Positions 55,620 to 64,000 of a stretch of DNA of 64,000 nt are shown here, in pieces. The first letter of the stretch is position 1. Each line of letters opens with the position of its first letter. The DNA is from Paenibacillus oceani (GTDB lineage Bacteria > Bacillota > Bacilli > Paenibacillales > NBRC-103111). The translations under genes were made by a program, and so were the position numbers. The stretch lies in contig NZ_JACXJA010000035.1 of NCBI RefSeq assembly GCF_014705615.1, forward strand, positions 49,301 through 113,300, read 5' to 3'. Below the pieces are notes generated by a model. The model did not search any database, had not been told where the DNA came from, and saw nothing but the letters and a program-made list of their open reading frames with translations.

Positions 55620-56627
55620 CTATAGTGCATTACCTGAGATCCGCCCGGCCTGCGGCACTTCGATTATCCGGCCGCACTCGTGCGAACGATACATGCTTTC
55701 CACGACGGCTATGACGCCGCGAGCGTAATCCAATGAGCACTCCGGTTCGCGGCCGCTCCGGATCATCTCCAGAAAATCACCGTATTGCCGGGCGAACGAA
55801 GATTCGCCTGCTTCGATATCCGCCTGCTCGTAGTTTCCTCCCCTGCTGACCGACAATTTGTTTCCCCCTTCGATGCGGATCATACCGCCGGTAAAGATCA
55901 GCTCCAGCTCATTGCGGGGAGCGCCGATATAACCGGATTGCGAGATCGTAATCGGCACGCCGTCTGCGTTCTCCGCATAGACGAGCCCGCTGCCCTCCAC
56001 ATCGCCGCGATTGCCGTAAAAGGTAAGCGACGCCTTCACCTTGCAGATCGGCCTGCCTGTAATCCATTGAATCCGGTCGACGGAATGCGAGCCGAGATTC
56101 ATCATGCGTCCGCCGCCCGCCAGCGCTTTCCGGAAAAACCAATCCGGCCGGTCCGCCGCAAAATAATTGCCGTGCCGCGTATCGTTAATCATCACGAGCG
56201 TGCCCAGCGCCCCGCTACGCACCAGCTCCCTGGCCGCCCGGTTCGCCGCCATGTAGTGCTGCGTATGGCCGACCATCGCCTTGACTCCGCACCGGCGCAC
56301 CGCATCGATGATCTCGTCGCACTCGTTCAGACCAATTGCCATCGGCTTCTCGATCATCAGATGACAGCCGTGCTCGGCGCAGAAAATCGCCGCCTCCCGG
56401 TGCAAATAATGCGGCAGCGCAATAATCGCGGCATCCGGCTTCTCCTTGCGGATCATCTCCCGGTAATCGGTGTAACAGCGAAGCTGATCGGGCTGACCCA
56501 GCTCTCGGGCCCGCTCCTCATTCACATCCGCGATCGCGACAAGCGCAAAATCGGGAATCGCCTGTATTCCGCGGATATGGCTGTCGGCAATGCGTCCCGC
56601 TCCGATAACCGCTGTCCGGTATCTCAT
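55620..56627 (-). CDS. Gfo/Idh/MocA-family NAD(P)-dependent oxidoreductase
   Basis: About 335 residues. The N-terminal Rossmann motif RTAVIGAGRIADSHIRGIQA is followed by ALPHYLHREAAIFCAEHGCH, the substrate-site lysine in IEKPMAI, and GGGRMMNLGSHSVDRIQWIT, where the conserved Gly-His/Asp segment contacts the sugar. Members oxidise or reduce sugars such as inositol, uronates and modified hexoses; substrate not determinable. The ATG at 56627 overlaps the stop of the GntR fusion gene in an ATGA, and AGGAAG lies just upstream. The enzyme should process imported sugars released by the heparinase-like protein. Confidence 0.9.
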   Translation of the reverse strand: MRYRTAVIGAGRIADSHIRGIQAIPDFALVAIADVNEERARELGQPDQLRCYTDYREMIRKEKPDAAIIALPHYLHREAAIFCAEHGCHLMIEKPMAIGLNECDEIIDAVRRCGVKAMVGHTQHYMAANRAARELVRSGALGTLVMINDTRHGNYFAADRPDWFFRKALAGGGRMMNLGSHSVDRIQWITGRPICKVKASLTFYGNRGDVEGSGLVYAENADGVPITISQSGYIGAPRNELELIFTGGMIRIEGGNKLSVSRGGNYEQADIEAGESSFARQYGDFLEMIRSGREPECSLDYARGVIAVVESMYRSHECGRIIEVPQAGRISGNAL

Positions 56628-58018
56628 CGTTCCACTTCCTTGCCTTCTTCGTCTGTCATGTTCGGATTCGCGTCGAAACGAATCGATTCCAATCTGGCGC
56701 ACAGCTCCTCCTCGTCAATCAGATCGGCCCAGTACGCCTTGATCTGATTAAATAACACCGGAAAAGCCATCGCCGGCACATTCAAATCGTGATGCGTGCG
56801 CAAGGAAAACATCATTTCGCGAAACATCGGATAACGCTCCGGCCGACGAATCGCATCGTCCGTTATGCGCACGGGCAACAGGCGGCTGCTCGGAATGCTC
56901 ATCGTCTGCTTCTGAATAAACCGCTGCGCGATCGGGGATGTGAAGAAGCTTGCCAGCAAGCGAGCCTCTTCCGGATAACGGGTTCCCGCGCTTACGCCGG
57001 CTCCCAGACATATCGAAAGCGTTTTGGGCGAATCGAGGCGGGGCACCGGCGTTATATCGTAGTCCAGCTCCGTCCGTTTCCAGCGGTTCAAGCCGAGGTA
57101 GGTCGTCAAAATCATCGATATTTTGCCTTCCGAGAACATTTGGCTGATGTCGTAGTTATTCTGGGATAAATAAAGCGGGAACGCCTTCCGGTTCTGGATC
57201 AGATTGCGGCACAGCCGGATTCCTTCCATCAGCGCCGTACCTCGAATCGGCTTCAGCCGCGGACCATCCCATTCAAACCGTCCCCCGCCAAGCAGCAAAA
57301 ACAGCGGCCAGCGGTTCATATCCGGCACATGGAAACAAAATCCGTAACGGCCTTTCACCTCGGACAGCTTCTCCGCGGTTCCGGCCAGATCGTCCCACGT
57401 CCACCCGCCGTCGGGGATCGGCAGTCCGCATTCGCGAAAATGCGCTTTGTTGTAGCAAAGTACCACCGGAGAAAACACGATCGGCTGCATATAAAGCCGG
57501 CCGTGCACCAGAAACGGTTTGAACAAACCGGGATAAATATCCGGCTGAGCATCCAGCGGCTCCAGTGCGGGGAGCCCCTCCGTTTCGACCAGACGCCGAA
57601 ACTGATAATTGTCCAGGGTGATGACGTCCCCTTCGGTCGATTCGGCCGTAGCGATCTTGTAGTCCGCACTGATCCACGGATATTGCTTGTGAAACTCGTC
57701 GAGCAGCCGCGGTAGCTCCAGATTGCGCACCGTTACGTCACTGCAGGACACCGTCAGCGAAACAGGCTCGCCCTTCGTGCGCTTGATGCGAACCCTGTTG
57801 CCGACCCGGGGAATTTTTTCAATCAACGCCTCCTCCACCAACTGGTCCAGTCCTTTGCGAACCGATACGTTGCCCAGCCCGAAACGCGCCGCCAACATTT
57901 TTTCCGACGGCAAATACTCCCCGGCCGCGTAGTGGCCTCTGACGATTTCGCTGCGCAACGTATTGACCATATCCTCCAGCTGCTTCTGGAATTGCTCGCT
58001 CGTCGGCCTGCCCTTCAT
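56624..58018 (-). CDS. GntR helix-turn-helix fused to a cytosolic solute-binding domain
   Basis: About 464 residues. Residues 1-80 are a GntR winged helix (GEYLPSEKMLAARFGLGNVS then VRKGLDQLVEEALIEKI). Residues from about 90 onward are a family 1 solute-binding domain, with LPRLLDEFHKQYPWISADYK, VVLCYNKAHFRECGLPIPDG, GWTWDDLAGTAEKLSEVKGR and ISMILTTYLGLNRW, but no signal peptide, so it must work inside the cell. The binding domain probably acts as the sugar sensor for the operon it heads. The ATG at 58018 has GGGAGAG upstream. Candidate operators with AACCAGA cores lie in front (58090-58222). A decayed paralogue is at 43628-43897. Confidence 0.88.
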   Translation of the reverse strand: MKGRPTSEQFQKQLEDMVNTLRSEIVRGHYAAGEYLPSEKMLAARFGLGNVSVRKGLDQLVEEALIEKIPRVGNRVRIKRTKGEPVSLTVSCSDVTVRNLELPRLLDEFHKQYPWISADYKIATAESTEGDVITLDNYQFRRLVETEGLPALEPLDAQPDIYPGLFKPFLVHGRLYMQPIVFSPVVLCYNKAHFRECGLPIPDGGWTWDDLAGTAEKLSEVKGRYGFCFHVPDMNRWPLFLLLGGGRFEWDGPRLKPIRGTALMEGIRLCRNLIQNRKAFPLYLSQNNYDISQMFSEGKISMILTTYLGLNRWKRTELDYDITPVPRLDSPKTLSICLGAGVSAGTRYPEEARLLASFFTSPIAQRFIQKQTMSIPSSRLLPVRITDDAIRRPERYPMFREMMFSLRTHHDLNVPAMAFPVLFNQIKAYWADLIDEEELCARLESIRFDANPNMTDEEGKEVER

Positions 58019-58089
58019 CGCCCAACTCTCCCATACGTGAGTGGAATGGCACATCTTCTATGTTTACTTTACAAACGTTTAAATCGGTT

Positions 58090-58222
58090 TCTGGTTTTTA
58101 AATTTGATAACCAGATATTGATTTTCATGCATATAACCCGGGTTAATTTAGTTATATAACGCATTTGATCGTTGTGTCAACCGATTATAAAAACCACAAC
58201 AAATATTTATAGAAACCAGAAC
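58090..58222. promoter_or_regulatory. Candidate GntR operator sites (AACCAGA half-sites)
   Basis: TCTGGTT at 58090-58096 and AACCAGA at 58109-58115 form an inverted pair 12 nt apart. A further AAACCAGAAC lies at 58213-58222 and a weaker AAACCACAAC at 58191-58200. All are in the AT-rich 328-bp gap upstream of the GntR fusion gene. Repeated half-sites before a regulator gene suggest autoregulation. Confidence 0.42.
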
Positions 58223-58275
58223 ACCACGTTTTCTCTGGACCCCTATGAATGGAGATAAGTAGGATTGAAACAACA

Positions 58276-58309
58276 AAAAAGGCTGCCGATCCATGTCAGC
58301 AGCCTTTTT
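58276..58309. terminator. Bidirectional rho-independent terminator
   Basis: A perfect 11-bp stem AAAAAGGCTGC / GCAGCCTTTTT with a 12-nt loop lies 40 nt after the beta-helix stop at 58347 on the minus strand. It isolates the 58347-62719 operon from the GntR-heparinase operon. Confidence 0.9.
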
Positions 58310-58346
58310 CCAACGATCGAACGCCCCGGCGACCGTTCGCTTTTAT

Positions 58347-60257
58347 TTACTTCCTGTACCTGATCTGCACCATATATCGTCCGGACGCCGTGCCGGCCGT
58401 GTGCCTGATGACCAGGCGCCTCGCCCCTCCTAAAATCAACTGATTGCTGATCGGGACAGAGGCTCTCTCTCCGATGAAGGTGAGGGATGAGATCGCGGTG
58501 TTTGCGTTATATTGGCTATTGCCCGTATATCCCACCGACATCGAAGCATCCGGCGCTCCGTCCACGAGAAATACGGTCACTTCCTCCAACATCCCGCCTT
58601 CAGGGCCGACAAAATCGAAATCGATGATTTTAGTAGTTTCGGTGCCGTCTATTACACGCGAGGTCCACTCCTGAAGCCGGCCATACGTTTTGAACGTAAC
58701 CGGACTCCCGTCCGTCAGGTCCTTCGTGTTCGTAAAATCCATGTAATTGCTGCCAAACAAGTAACCGAGAAGCCCGGCATTCATTCCCGCAGCCACTTCA
58801 TAGTCGATTCCGTTAGACAGATCGTTTCGCTGAACATGATTATCCTTCAACGTTCCAGCCACTGCGTATCGGTACGTGGCCTGCGGGTTGTAGCCGAAGC
58901 GGACGGTCGGGATGTTATTGGCGCCCTTAATCAGCGAATTGTTCCGGACGTTCCAGCCGTTAACGGAGCCAAGCTCGATTCCCGCTATGTAAGCGGTCTC
59001 ATTTCCGTAGCAGCTTAAAAAGTTGCCTTCAATCTCAACACCGAACACATAGGCCGCCATGCCCACAGAAATCGGTAAGGCGCACCGCTCGAAGTAATTG
59101 CCGACGATCCGAATCCCGTGACAATTGCCGACCTCTTGGATATGCCCGGCTTCTTGAGCGGACAGGCCGCCGATCCGGTAGCATGGAAGGCCGACTACCT
59201 CGTGCACGCCGCCTTGAATCGTGATGGACTGGCTTTTGGAAATATCGATGGCGCCGCCAATGGAAGAGCCTGCAACGTAGTTGCTCCCTTTAAAGTCGAT
59301 CGCGTTGCAATTGTCATAGAGCTGTACCACCCACCCTGCATAATTGCTGGCGCCGATCAGATTATTGTCAAACGTACCGCGATACGAGTATCGCATCGGA
59401 AGGGTTGGGGCGTGACTGGAGCGCAAGCAGCATTCCCGATAAGTGAAATTGCTCGCGTAATGGTGAATGACCGCGGGCGCATGATCTCCGATGACGTGCA
59501 TCCGATAAAAGGTCAGACCGCGCCGCTGCTGTGCAGATGCGGGAGGCACGGACGGATAGGACGTGCCTGCCGGCAGCGTGGTGAACGGCGCTACTCCCGG
59601 ATCGCCTTTAACCCCTTTGGCTGTGTCGGCAGACAAATTCCAATCCTGCCACTTGCATTCGCCCTCCAACTGCTGGAGAGGGCGTACGACTACAGACTGT
59701 GAAACTCGCCACTGCACCGGAGCCTCCGGGAAAAATACGTTCAACGAGAAATCGACGGCGCCTTGAATGGCCGGGTAATCGTCGGTAACCCCATCTCCTG
59801 CGGCGCCAAACCAGGCAATGTTGACCTTCGCGTTAAAGGCTGCAGCTTGCCCGTATTGACGAATCCACGCCCCGCTGGCTCCTGACGTATCGCTGTTGGG
59901 AGCGATATAAACCCCATATTGCGGGTCGCCGGCCACCTTCGCGGACAGATTCCCTGAGGAAAAATAAAACAAGCCCGCCCGTCCAGTCTTCATTACCGCC
60001 ACAGCTTGCCCTTCCTGCATACCGTTCAGCGCTCTCAGCTCCGCAAGGTCTGAAACATACTTCACAAATGGAGGCGAGCCCGACGCCTCTGATTCGATCA
60101 ACAAGGACGCTCCGCCGAACGATTGTGCTGCCATCATAACCCCTGTCGCACCAAGAGCGGTCAACACGTTTCTTCGGCTAAGCTTCCGGAAGGCACTCCG
60201 GTCTTTGAGAACCGGAGTATCGCTTCCACCCTGCATTTTTCCCTGATTGTTTGACAT
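58347..60257 (-). CDS. Tat-exported right-handed beta-helix protein (pectate lyase superfamily)
   Basis: A 636-residue protein. The twin-arginine signal FRKLSRRNVLTALGATGVMM starts near residue 23. After a ~100-residue lead (SDLAELRALNGMQEGQAVAV) comes IAWFGAAGDGVTDDYPAIQG near 150 and then the beta-helix with rungs such as GGAIDISKSQSITIQGGVHE and GIRIVGNYFERCALPISVGM. The C-terminal ~100 residues form a beta domain (EEVTVFLVDGAPDASMSVGY). It is a close paralogue of 15522-17381 and of the pseudogene at 42090. It is the last gene behind a binding protein and a Gfo oxidoreductase. The substrate is unknown. Confidence 0.85.
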   Translation of the reverse strand: MSNNQGKMQGGSDTPVLKDRSAFRKLSRRNVLTALGATGVMMAAQSFGGASLLIESEASGSPPFVKYVSDLAELRALNGMQEGQAVAVMKTGRAGLFYFSSGNLSAKVAGDPQYGVYIAPNSDTSGASGAWIRQYGQAAAFNAKVNIAWFGAAGDGVTDDYPAIQGAVDFSLNVFFPEAPVQWRVSQSVVVRPLQQLEGECKWQDWNLSADTAKGVKGDPGVAPFTTLPAGTSYPSVPPASAQQRRGLTFYRMHVIGDHAPAVIHHYASNFTYRECCLRSSHAPTLPMRYSYRGTFDNNLIGASNYAGWVVQLYDNCNAIDFKGSNYVAGSSIGGAIDISKSQSITIQGGVHEVVGLPCYRIGGLSAQEAGHIQEVGNCHGIRIVGNYFERCALPISVGMAAYVFGVEIEGNFLSCYGNETAYIAGIELGSVNGWNVRNNSLIKGANNIPTVRFGYNPQATYRYAVAGTLKDNHVQRNDLSNGIDYEVAAGMNAGLLGYLFGSNYMDFTNTKDLTDGSPVTFKTYGRLQEWTSRVIDGTETTKIIDFDFVGPEGGMLEEVTVFLVDGAPDASMSVGYTGNSQYNANTAISSLTFIGERASVPISNQLILGGARRLVIRHTAGTASGRYMVQIRYRK

Positions 60258-60287
60258 TTGTAACGCCTCCTTCGCCCGTTAGAGTTG

Positions 60288-61634
60288 TTACTTGGCTTGT
60301 TGGGACTGCTGCTGCTGGATCGCTTTGTCAGACGCTTCTTCCGCCTCCCGCAAAGCGGTATTGATATCTTTTTCACCCGTTACGACAGACAGGAACGCCT
60401 TGTTAAGCTCGCCTTCAATAATCGTTTTGAATTCCGCTTTGGCAGCCGGAGCCGGAGCCGCAGGCTTTTGAGCCGTAAAGGCGCGAATGTTTTTCCCCTT
60501 CCACATCCCGGCTTCTCCGAAGGAGGCTTTCGCTGCTGAATCCTTCAACGGGCTGAACACTCCATACTTCGCAGACCGATCGATCTGGACTTCTCCGGAG
60601 AGCAGCGCGCTGATCGCCAGAAAAGCGGCATCCTTATGTTTGCTCGTGGACGAGAGACCCAGATACACCGGATACGGTTGAGCTCCGACTCCGCGCAGGC
60701 TGCTCATTTCGGGCAGGCTGGCGACGTCCCAATTGAGATGAAGCGAAGGAAGGTTGAATATCCCGTAAGAGTTAAAGGCGAGCAGCATAGCGGCAGTGCC
60801 TTGCTCGAACATTTTGAGTTGGGCGCCCCCTGCCATTAGTTCTCGTGTCGGTTCATAGTTCGGAGCTGTAAACAAAGGGACGATCGTTTCAAAATAGCGC
60901 TTCCACGAATCCGTATAAATCGCCGCTTTATCCGGTTTTTTCGGATCGACGTACCCTAACGAGTTCTGGTTGATCGCCAGACCTCCTCCAGCGGCAGCCG
61001 TTACGAGTCCACGGTAAGTGACTCCGCCGTCTACCCGGGTCAGCTGTTTGGCGGTGACGAGCAGTTCCTCCCAGGTGACCCCGTCCTTGGGGTAAGGGAT
61101 GCCAAATTTATCGAATACGTCTTTGTTGTAATAAAGCCCCAACCTCAGATCATATACGGGCAGCAGCGGCAGCTTGCCGTCAAAAGAATGATGCACCAGA
61201 TCTATATACGGCTTCTCGATCGTACCGAGATCCATCTTATACTGCTTGACCAAGTCGCTCATATCTCCCACCAGATCCCGGTCCTTGTACAGAAGAAAGC
61301 TGGCAAACGAACCGAACAGGATATCCGCCGGCTGTTTCGTGAGAATGAAATTGTCGACGGAATTTTCCCCGGTTGCATTAATAAATTTGAATGAAATATG
61401 CGGATGCTTTTTCTGAACATAAGCCGTCCATTGCGCCGCCATCTCCTGCTCCGTTCCGGACAACGGGGACAACGCGTAAAAAACGAGTTCAACAGGATCA
61501 GCTTGCGCAGACTGGGGCTTCGCATCCGGCTGCGAACTCTCTTTCGGACTGCCGCAGCCCGCCAACAATCCTGATAGAATCGCTGTACAACCGATCATAG
61601 CAATCATTTTTTGCCGAGCAACTCGTTGCATCAT
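60288..61634 (-). CDS. Solute-binding lipoprotein, family 1, without adjacent permeases
   Basis: About 448 residues. The signal ends AILSGLLAGCGS with the lipid cysteine near residue 27. LRLGLYYNKDVFDKFGIPYP, GVTWEELLVTAKQLTRVDGG and GTAAMLLAFNSYGI are typical. The tail EAEEASDKAIQQQQSQQAK parallels the other orphan binding proteins. Start at 61634 (MMQRV) with GAGGGGG upstream; 15 more open codons precede it. It lies 30 nt before the beta-helix gene and 41 nt after the Gfo gene, in one operon. No permease genes are adjacent. Confidence 0.88.
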   Translation of the reverse strand: MMQRVARQKMIAMIGCTAILSGLLAGCGSPKESSQPDAKPQSAQADPVELVFYALSPLSGTEQEMAAQWTAYVQKKHPHISFKFINATGENSVDNFILTKQPADILFGSFASFLLYKDRDLVGDMSDLVKQYKMDLGTIEKPYIDLVHHSFDGKLPLLPVYDLRLGLYYNKDVFDKFGIPYPKDGVTWEELLVTAKQLTRVDGGVTYRGLVTAAAGGGLAINQNSLGYVDPKKPDKAAIYTDSWKRYFETIVPLFTAPNYEPTRELMAGGAQLKMFEQGTAAMLLAFNSYGIFNLPSLHLNWDVASLPEMSSLRGVGAQPYPVYLGLSSTSKHKDAAFLAISALLSGEVQIDRSAKYGVFSPLKDSAAKASFGEAGMWKGKNIRAFTAQKPAAPAPAAKAEFKTIIEGELNKAFLSVVTGEKDINTALREAEEASDKAIQQQQSQQAK

Positions 61635-61675
61635 GCCATCCCCCTCTTTTCCATGTGTTATACACCGCAAACGAA

Positions 61676-62719
61676 TCAATATGCATTCAGACCCAGACCT
61701 CTTAAGTCCGCTACCGTATGATTTTTCTCCGCTTCATATAGACGCCAGATCACGCGCAATCCTTGCAGGCTGGATGGTCCGTCGGTCATCGGACGTTTAT
61801 TGTTCAGGATACATTCCAGGAAGTGGCGCGTTTCATGCTGGGTGAGCTTGCCACTGCTGGAATCTTCATATAGAACTGTGATTTTCGAATCCGTGTCCAA
61901 GTTTGATTTCTCTTCCTTGATGCTGTGGTGCAAGTAAACTTTGCCATCGGACCGTTTGTATTCGATCATGCCGTGCGTGCAATGAATGTGCAAACTCCAA
62001 CCGAGCCGCGTACCTCGGGCTCCCCAAGTTCCCATATGGTACCCCGTCGCCCCGCTGGCGAACTCGATCACGACATTGCTCGTCCCTTCTTTTTCCATCC
62101 AAGGCGTCCCCAGATTCGTTCCCATGTGAGTGCCGCGGATCGGATCGCCGAGCAGCCACATCATCAGATCCACATAGTGGCAGCCGTGACTGAAAAACTG
62201 TCCGCCGCCCAGACGTTCGGCCGATGCCGCCCAGTGGTCTTCCGGAAATTTCGTATATTGCTCCGTCCAGATCGACAGCTGGAAAGGTTCTCCGTACGTT
62301 TTGTTGTCGATCCATTCCTTAATCTTGACTATCGCCGGCCAATAACGCACCGGATAAGCGGTCATCAGCACCCGATTATTGCGTTCAGCCGTCTCAATCA
62401 GCTGGGTACATTCTTCTTCGGTATTGCAGAGCGGCTTCTCCATCAGCACGTGTTTTCCCGCTTGCAAGAAATACATCCCTACCGGAAAGTGAAGATCGTG
62501 CGGCAAGGAAATGAGCACCGCATCCACTTCATCAATCAATTGCTCGTAATCCGCCACAGCCGTCCGGATTCCGAATCGGGCAGCCGCCTGCTCGGCACGT
62601 TCCAAGATGATATCGCATACCGCAGTTAATTCCATCATATCGCTTAATTCGGTCAGCCCCCCAAAGTGTGATCCGGCTATGTTTCCGCAGCCTATAACCC
62701 CTAACCTGATTTTGCTCAT
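61676..62719 (-). CDS. Gfo/Idh/MocA-family NAD(P)-dependent oxidoreductase
   Basis: About 347 residues. The Rossmann motif RLGVIGCGNIAGSHFGGLTE, the strand SLPHDLHFPVGMYFLQAGKH, the lysine motif LMEKPLCNTEE and the substrate segment GGGQFFSHGCHYVDLMMWLL are all in place. The family oxidises sugars or their derivatives with NAD(P); exact substrate unknown. I chose the ATG at 62719 with GGGGGAGAG upstream; about 140 more open codons precede it but overlap the divergent AraC gene and are not family-like. It heads the operon with binding protein and beta-helix protein. Confidence 0.9.
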   Translation of the reverse strand: MSKIRLGVIGCGNIAGSHFGGLTELSDMMELTAVCDIILERAEQAAARFGIRTAVADYEQLIDEVDAVLISLPHDLHFPVGMYFLQAGKHVLMEKPLCNTEEECTQLIETAERNNRVLMTAYPVRYWPAIVKIKEWIDNKTYGEPFQLSIWTEQYTKFPEDHWAASAERLGGGQFFSHGCHYVDLMMWLLGDPIRGTHMGTNLGTPWMEKEGTSNVVIEFASGATGYHMGTWGARGTRLGWSLHIHCTHGMIEYKRSDGKVYLHHSIKEEKSNLDTDSKITVLYEDSSSGKLTQHETRHFLECILNNKRPMTDGPSSLQGLRVIWRLYEAEKNHTVADLRGLGLNAY

Positions 62720-62889
62720 GACTGTCTTCTCTCCCCCACCGTATCGTTGAAAATAAGAGAATGATACACCTCTGCGCATGATGAATTCAAAGTGTTCATT
62801 CTTATTTGCTATAATAAGAGATACGGGATGAAAAGGCTTTATCTGCTTAGGCATATAATTTGCATGATTGGATGGGGGCCGGACACAAC

Positions 62890-63798
62890 ATGGTGTATCA
62901 ACGGTATCTCTTGAAGGAAGAATTGGAGATTCGTAAATTGATAACGTTTTACTACAAGGAACTGCCGAGCCATTATGACAGTCCGGGCGAAAAACATGAT
63001 TTTTGGGAACTGGTCTACGTGGACACGGGTGAAATCGAGATCGTGACCGATTTGCGTACATGCCAGCTGAAGCAGGGCGAGATTGTGTTTTATAAACCGA
63101 ATGAATTTCATGGCGGCAAAGCTTTGCACGGCACGGCACCTAATCTGATCATTATCACCTTCGAATGCTCCGCCCCGTGTATGGACTTTTTTTCGGGCAA
63201 TTCCTTTCGGCTGCGCGATGAGGAGCGATACATTTTAACGAAGCTAGTAAGAGAAGGAAAGTCGTCGTTCGATCCGCCCATCCATTCTCCTTCGATGCAA
63301 TACCCTTTTCGTCGTTTGGACGCGCCTTTTGGCAGCGATCAGCTGATTCGCAATTATTTGGAAATATTGCTGATCGAGTTAATCCGATCCGGAAATCCGG
63401 CTCAACGTACGGACATCGTGTCCACTACTGCTATTGAGCATAGCGCTCAGGAAATGGCGGAGCAAATCATCCAATACATGATCGAGCATCTTTCGGACAC
63501 GCTCTCGATCGACCAATTATGTGCCCATTTTGCCATCAGCCGCACGAAATTAAAGATGATTATCAAGGCGAAGACGAACATGGGGGTAAGAGAGTTTTTC
63601 AATCAGTTGAAAATTGAGCAGGCCAAGCAATTGATCCGGGGGGAAAGAAAAAACTTTTCGGAAATTGCTGAAAGGCTCGGGTATTGCAGCGTGCATCATT
63701 TTTCGCGGCAATTTAAACATACAACCGGGATGACGCCTACGGAATATACACGGTCGGTCAAAGCGAGATCCGACGACAACCATCTGAAGATACGCTAA
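62890..63798 (+). CDS. AraC-family regulator with cupin sensor domain
   Basis: About 302 residues. The cupin half (HDFWELVYVDTGEIEIVTDL, GEIVFYKPNEFHGGKALHG) is followed near residue 195 by two helix-turn-helices (IDQLCAHFAISRTKLKMIIK and IAERLGYCSVHHFSRQFKHT) and the ending TGMTPTEYTR. It is divergent from the Gfo operon, which it probably controls. TATAAT at 62810-62815 is a candidate -10 box. The ATG at 62890 gives the usual length; one at 62860 is also possible but lacks a good ribosome site. Confidence 0.88.
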   Translation: MVYQRYLLKEELEIRKLITFYYKELPSHYDSPGEKHDFWELVYVDTGEIEIVTDLRTCQLKQGEIVFYKPNEFHGGKALHGTAPNLIIITFECSAPCMDFFSGNSFRLRDEERYILTKLVREGKSSFDPPIHSPSMQYPFRRLDAPFGSDQLIRNYLEILLIELIRSGNPAQRTDIVSTTAIEHSAQEMAEQIIQYMIEHLSDTLSIDQLCAHFAISRTKLKMIIKAKTNMGVREFFNQLKIEQAKQLIRGERKNFSEIAERLGYCSVHHFSRQFKHTTGMTPTEYTRSVKARSDDNHLKIR

Positions 63799-63885
63799 CT
63801 TTTCCGCATGGAAAGATGAGCGTCTGCCTCACCTGATTTGCTACAGTAGGGTTGTACCTATAATCGATTGGTGGAGGCGTTGTTC

Positions 63886-64000
63886 ATGCAACATAAAGAA
63901 AGCTTGCTATCTCCGGAGGATGCGGTCTATTATAATCAAAACGGTTATTTTCTTTACAAAAAGCCGCTTTTTTCTGAACAAAAGTTGAATCAGTTGACGA
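63886..64000 (+). CDS. Probable phytanoyl-CoA dioxygenase (PhyH) family protein, N-terminal part
   Basis: Only 38 residues are in the window: MQHKESLLSPEDAVYYNQNG then YFLYKKPLFSEQKLNQLT. The pattern of a tyrosine/GY/F entry followed by a PLF-x5-L helix is the typical start of PhyH-type non-heme iron dioxygenases, which in Bacilli often stand beside AraC regulators and sugar genes. The catalytic HxD lies outside the window, so this remains tentative. GGAGG lies 8 nt before the ATG, and TATAAT at 63859-63864 is a candidate -10 box. Confidence 0.5.
   Translation, partial: MQHKESLLSPEDAVYYNQNGYFLYKKPLFSEQKLNQLT

Noticed and set aside
61676..63139. Longer start of the Gfo/Idh/MocA gene (487 codons)
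   Set aside because: The extra N-terminal ~140 codons run through the divergent promoter region into the AraC gene and do not resemble the family; the ATG at 62719 has a proper ribosome site.
1..64000. Insertion sequences or transposons
   Set aside because: No transposase-like protein, terminal inverted repeats or target duplications were seen, even around the pseudogenes.

Overview
The window looks like chromosomal DNA of a carbohydrate-degrading Paenibacillaceae bacterium (Paenibacillus/Cohnella type). Reasons: strong AGGAGG-type ribosome sites, a YesM/YesN-type two-component pair beside a CUT1 sugar ABC transporter, many lipoprotein solute-binding proteins, Tat-exported beta-helix proteins, MocR regulators and moderately high GC. 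The genus is an inference; no rRNA or housekeeping marker is present apart from a partial rRNA methyltransferase.

Layout. (1) 1-4010: end of an Erm/KsgA-type rRNA methyltransferase, then a MocR regulator translationally coupled to an aminotransferase, a frameshifted small membrane protein and two palindromes. (2) 4011-15336: glycan locus. Sensor kinase, response regulator, solute-binding protein, two permeases and a GH125 exo-mannosidase run leftward; a clan-A glycoside hydrolase runs the other way from the shared intergenic region. (3) 15522-21711: FAD-dependent oxidoreductase, orphan solute-binding protein and Tat-exported beta-helix protein, with a divergent AraC regulator. (4) 22122-22829: DNA alkylation repair protein. 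(5) 23431-36858: an eight-gene, tightly packed plus-strand operon between two gene-poor stretches. It holds six related beta-rich proteins of unknown function, a caspase-like (C14) protease and an unrecognised 348-residue protein. This is the most unusual part of the window. (6) 37385-41951: vitamin B6-related genes (MocR regulator, YggS/PLPBP, two FMN split-barrel proteins), an unrecorded 53-residue ORF and a GNAT acetyltransferase. (7) 42090-45390: gene graveyard with a broken beta-helix gene, a broken GntR regulator whose start codon appears to be ACG, and a broken LacI fragment around an intact TauE/SafE transporter. (8) 45411-47908: LacI regulator and a divergent FAD oxidoreductase. (9) 48361-58018: a 1956-residue secreted heparinase-like protein, solute-binding protein, Gfo/Idh/MocA oxidoreductase and a GntR regulator fused to a solute-binding domain. 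(10) 58347-64000: beta-helix protein, solute-binding protein, Gfo/Idh/MocA oxidoreductase, divergent AraC regulator and the start of a probable PhyH-type dioxygenase.

How they work together. Regions 3, 9 and 10, and the decayed region 7, are variants of one theme: an exported beta-helix or lyase protein, a solute-binding lipoprotein without its own permease, a cytosolic redox enzyme and a dedicated regulator. They probably release, bind and process unusual polysaccharide-derived sugars and may share permeases encoded elsewhere. The only permease pair in the window is in region 2. The caspase operon has no visible metabolic role. Its six beta-rich members share one recognisable segment, and the three largest also carry tandem Ig-like modules, which suggests a multi-part protein assembly made or triggered together with a protease.
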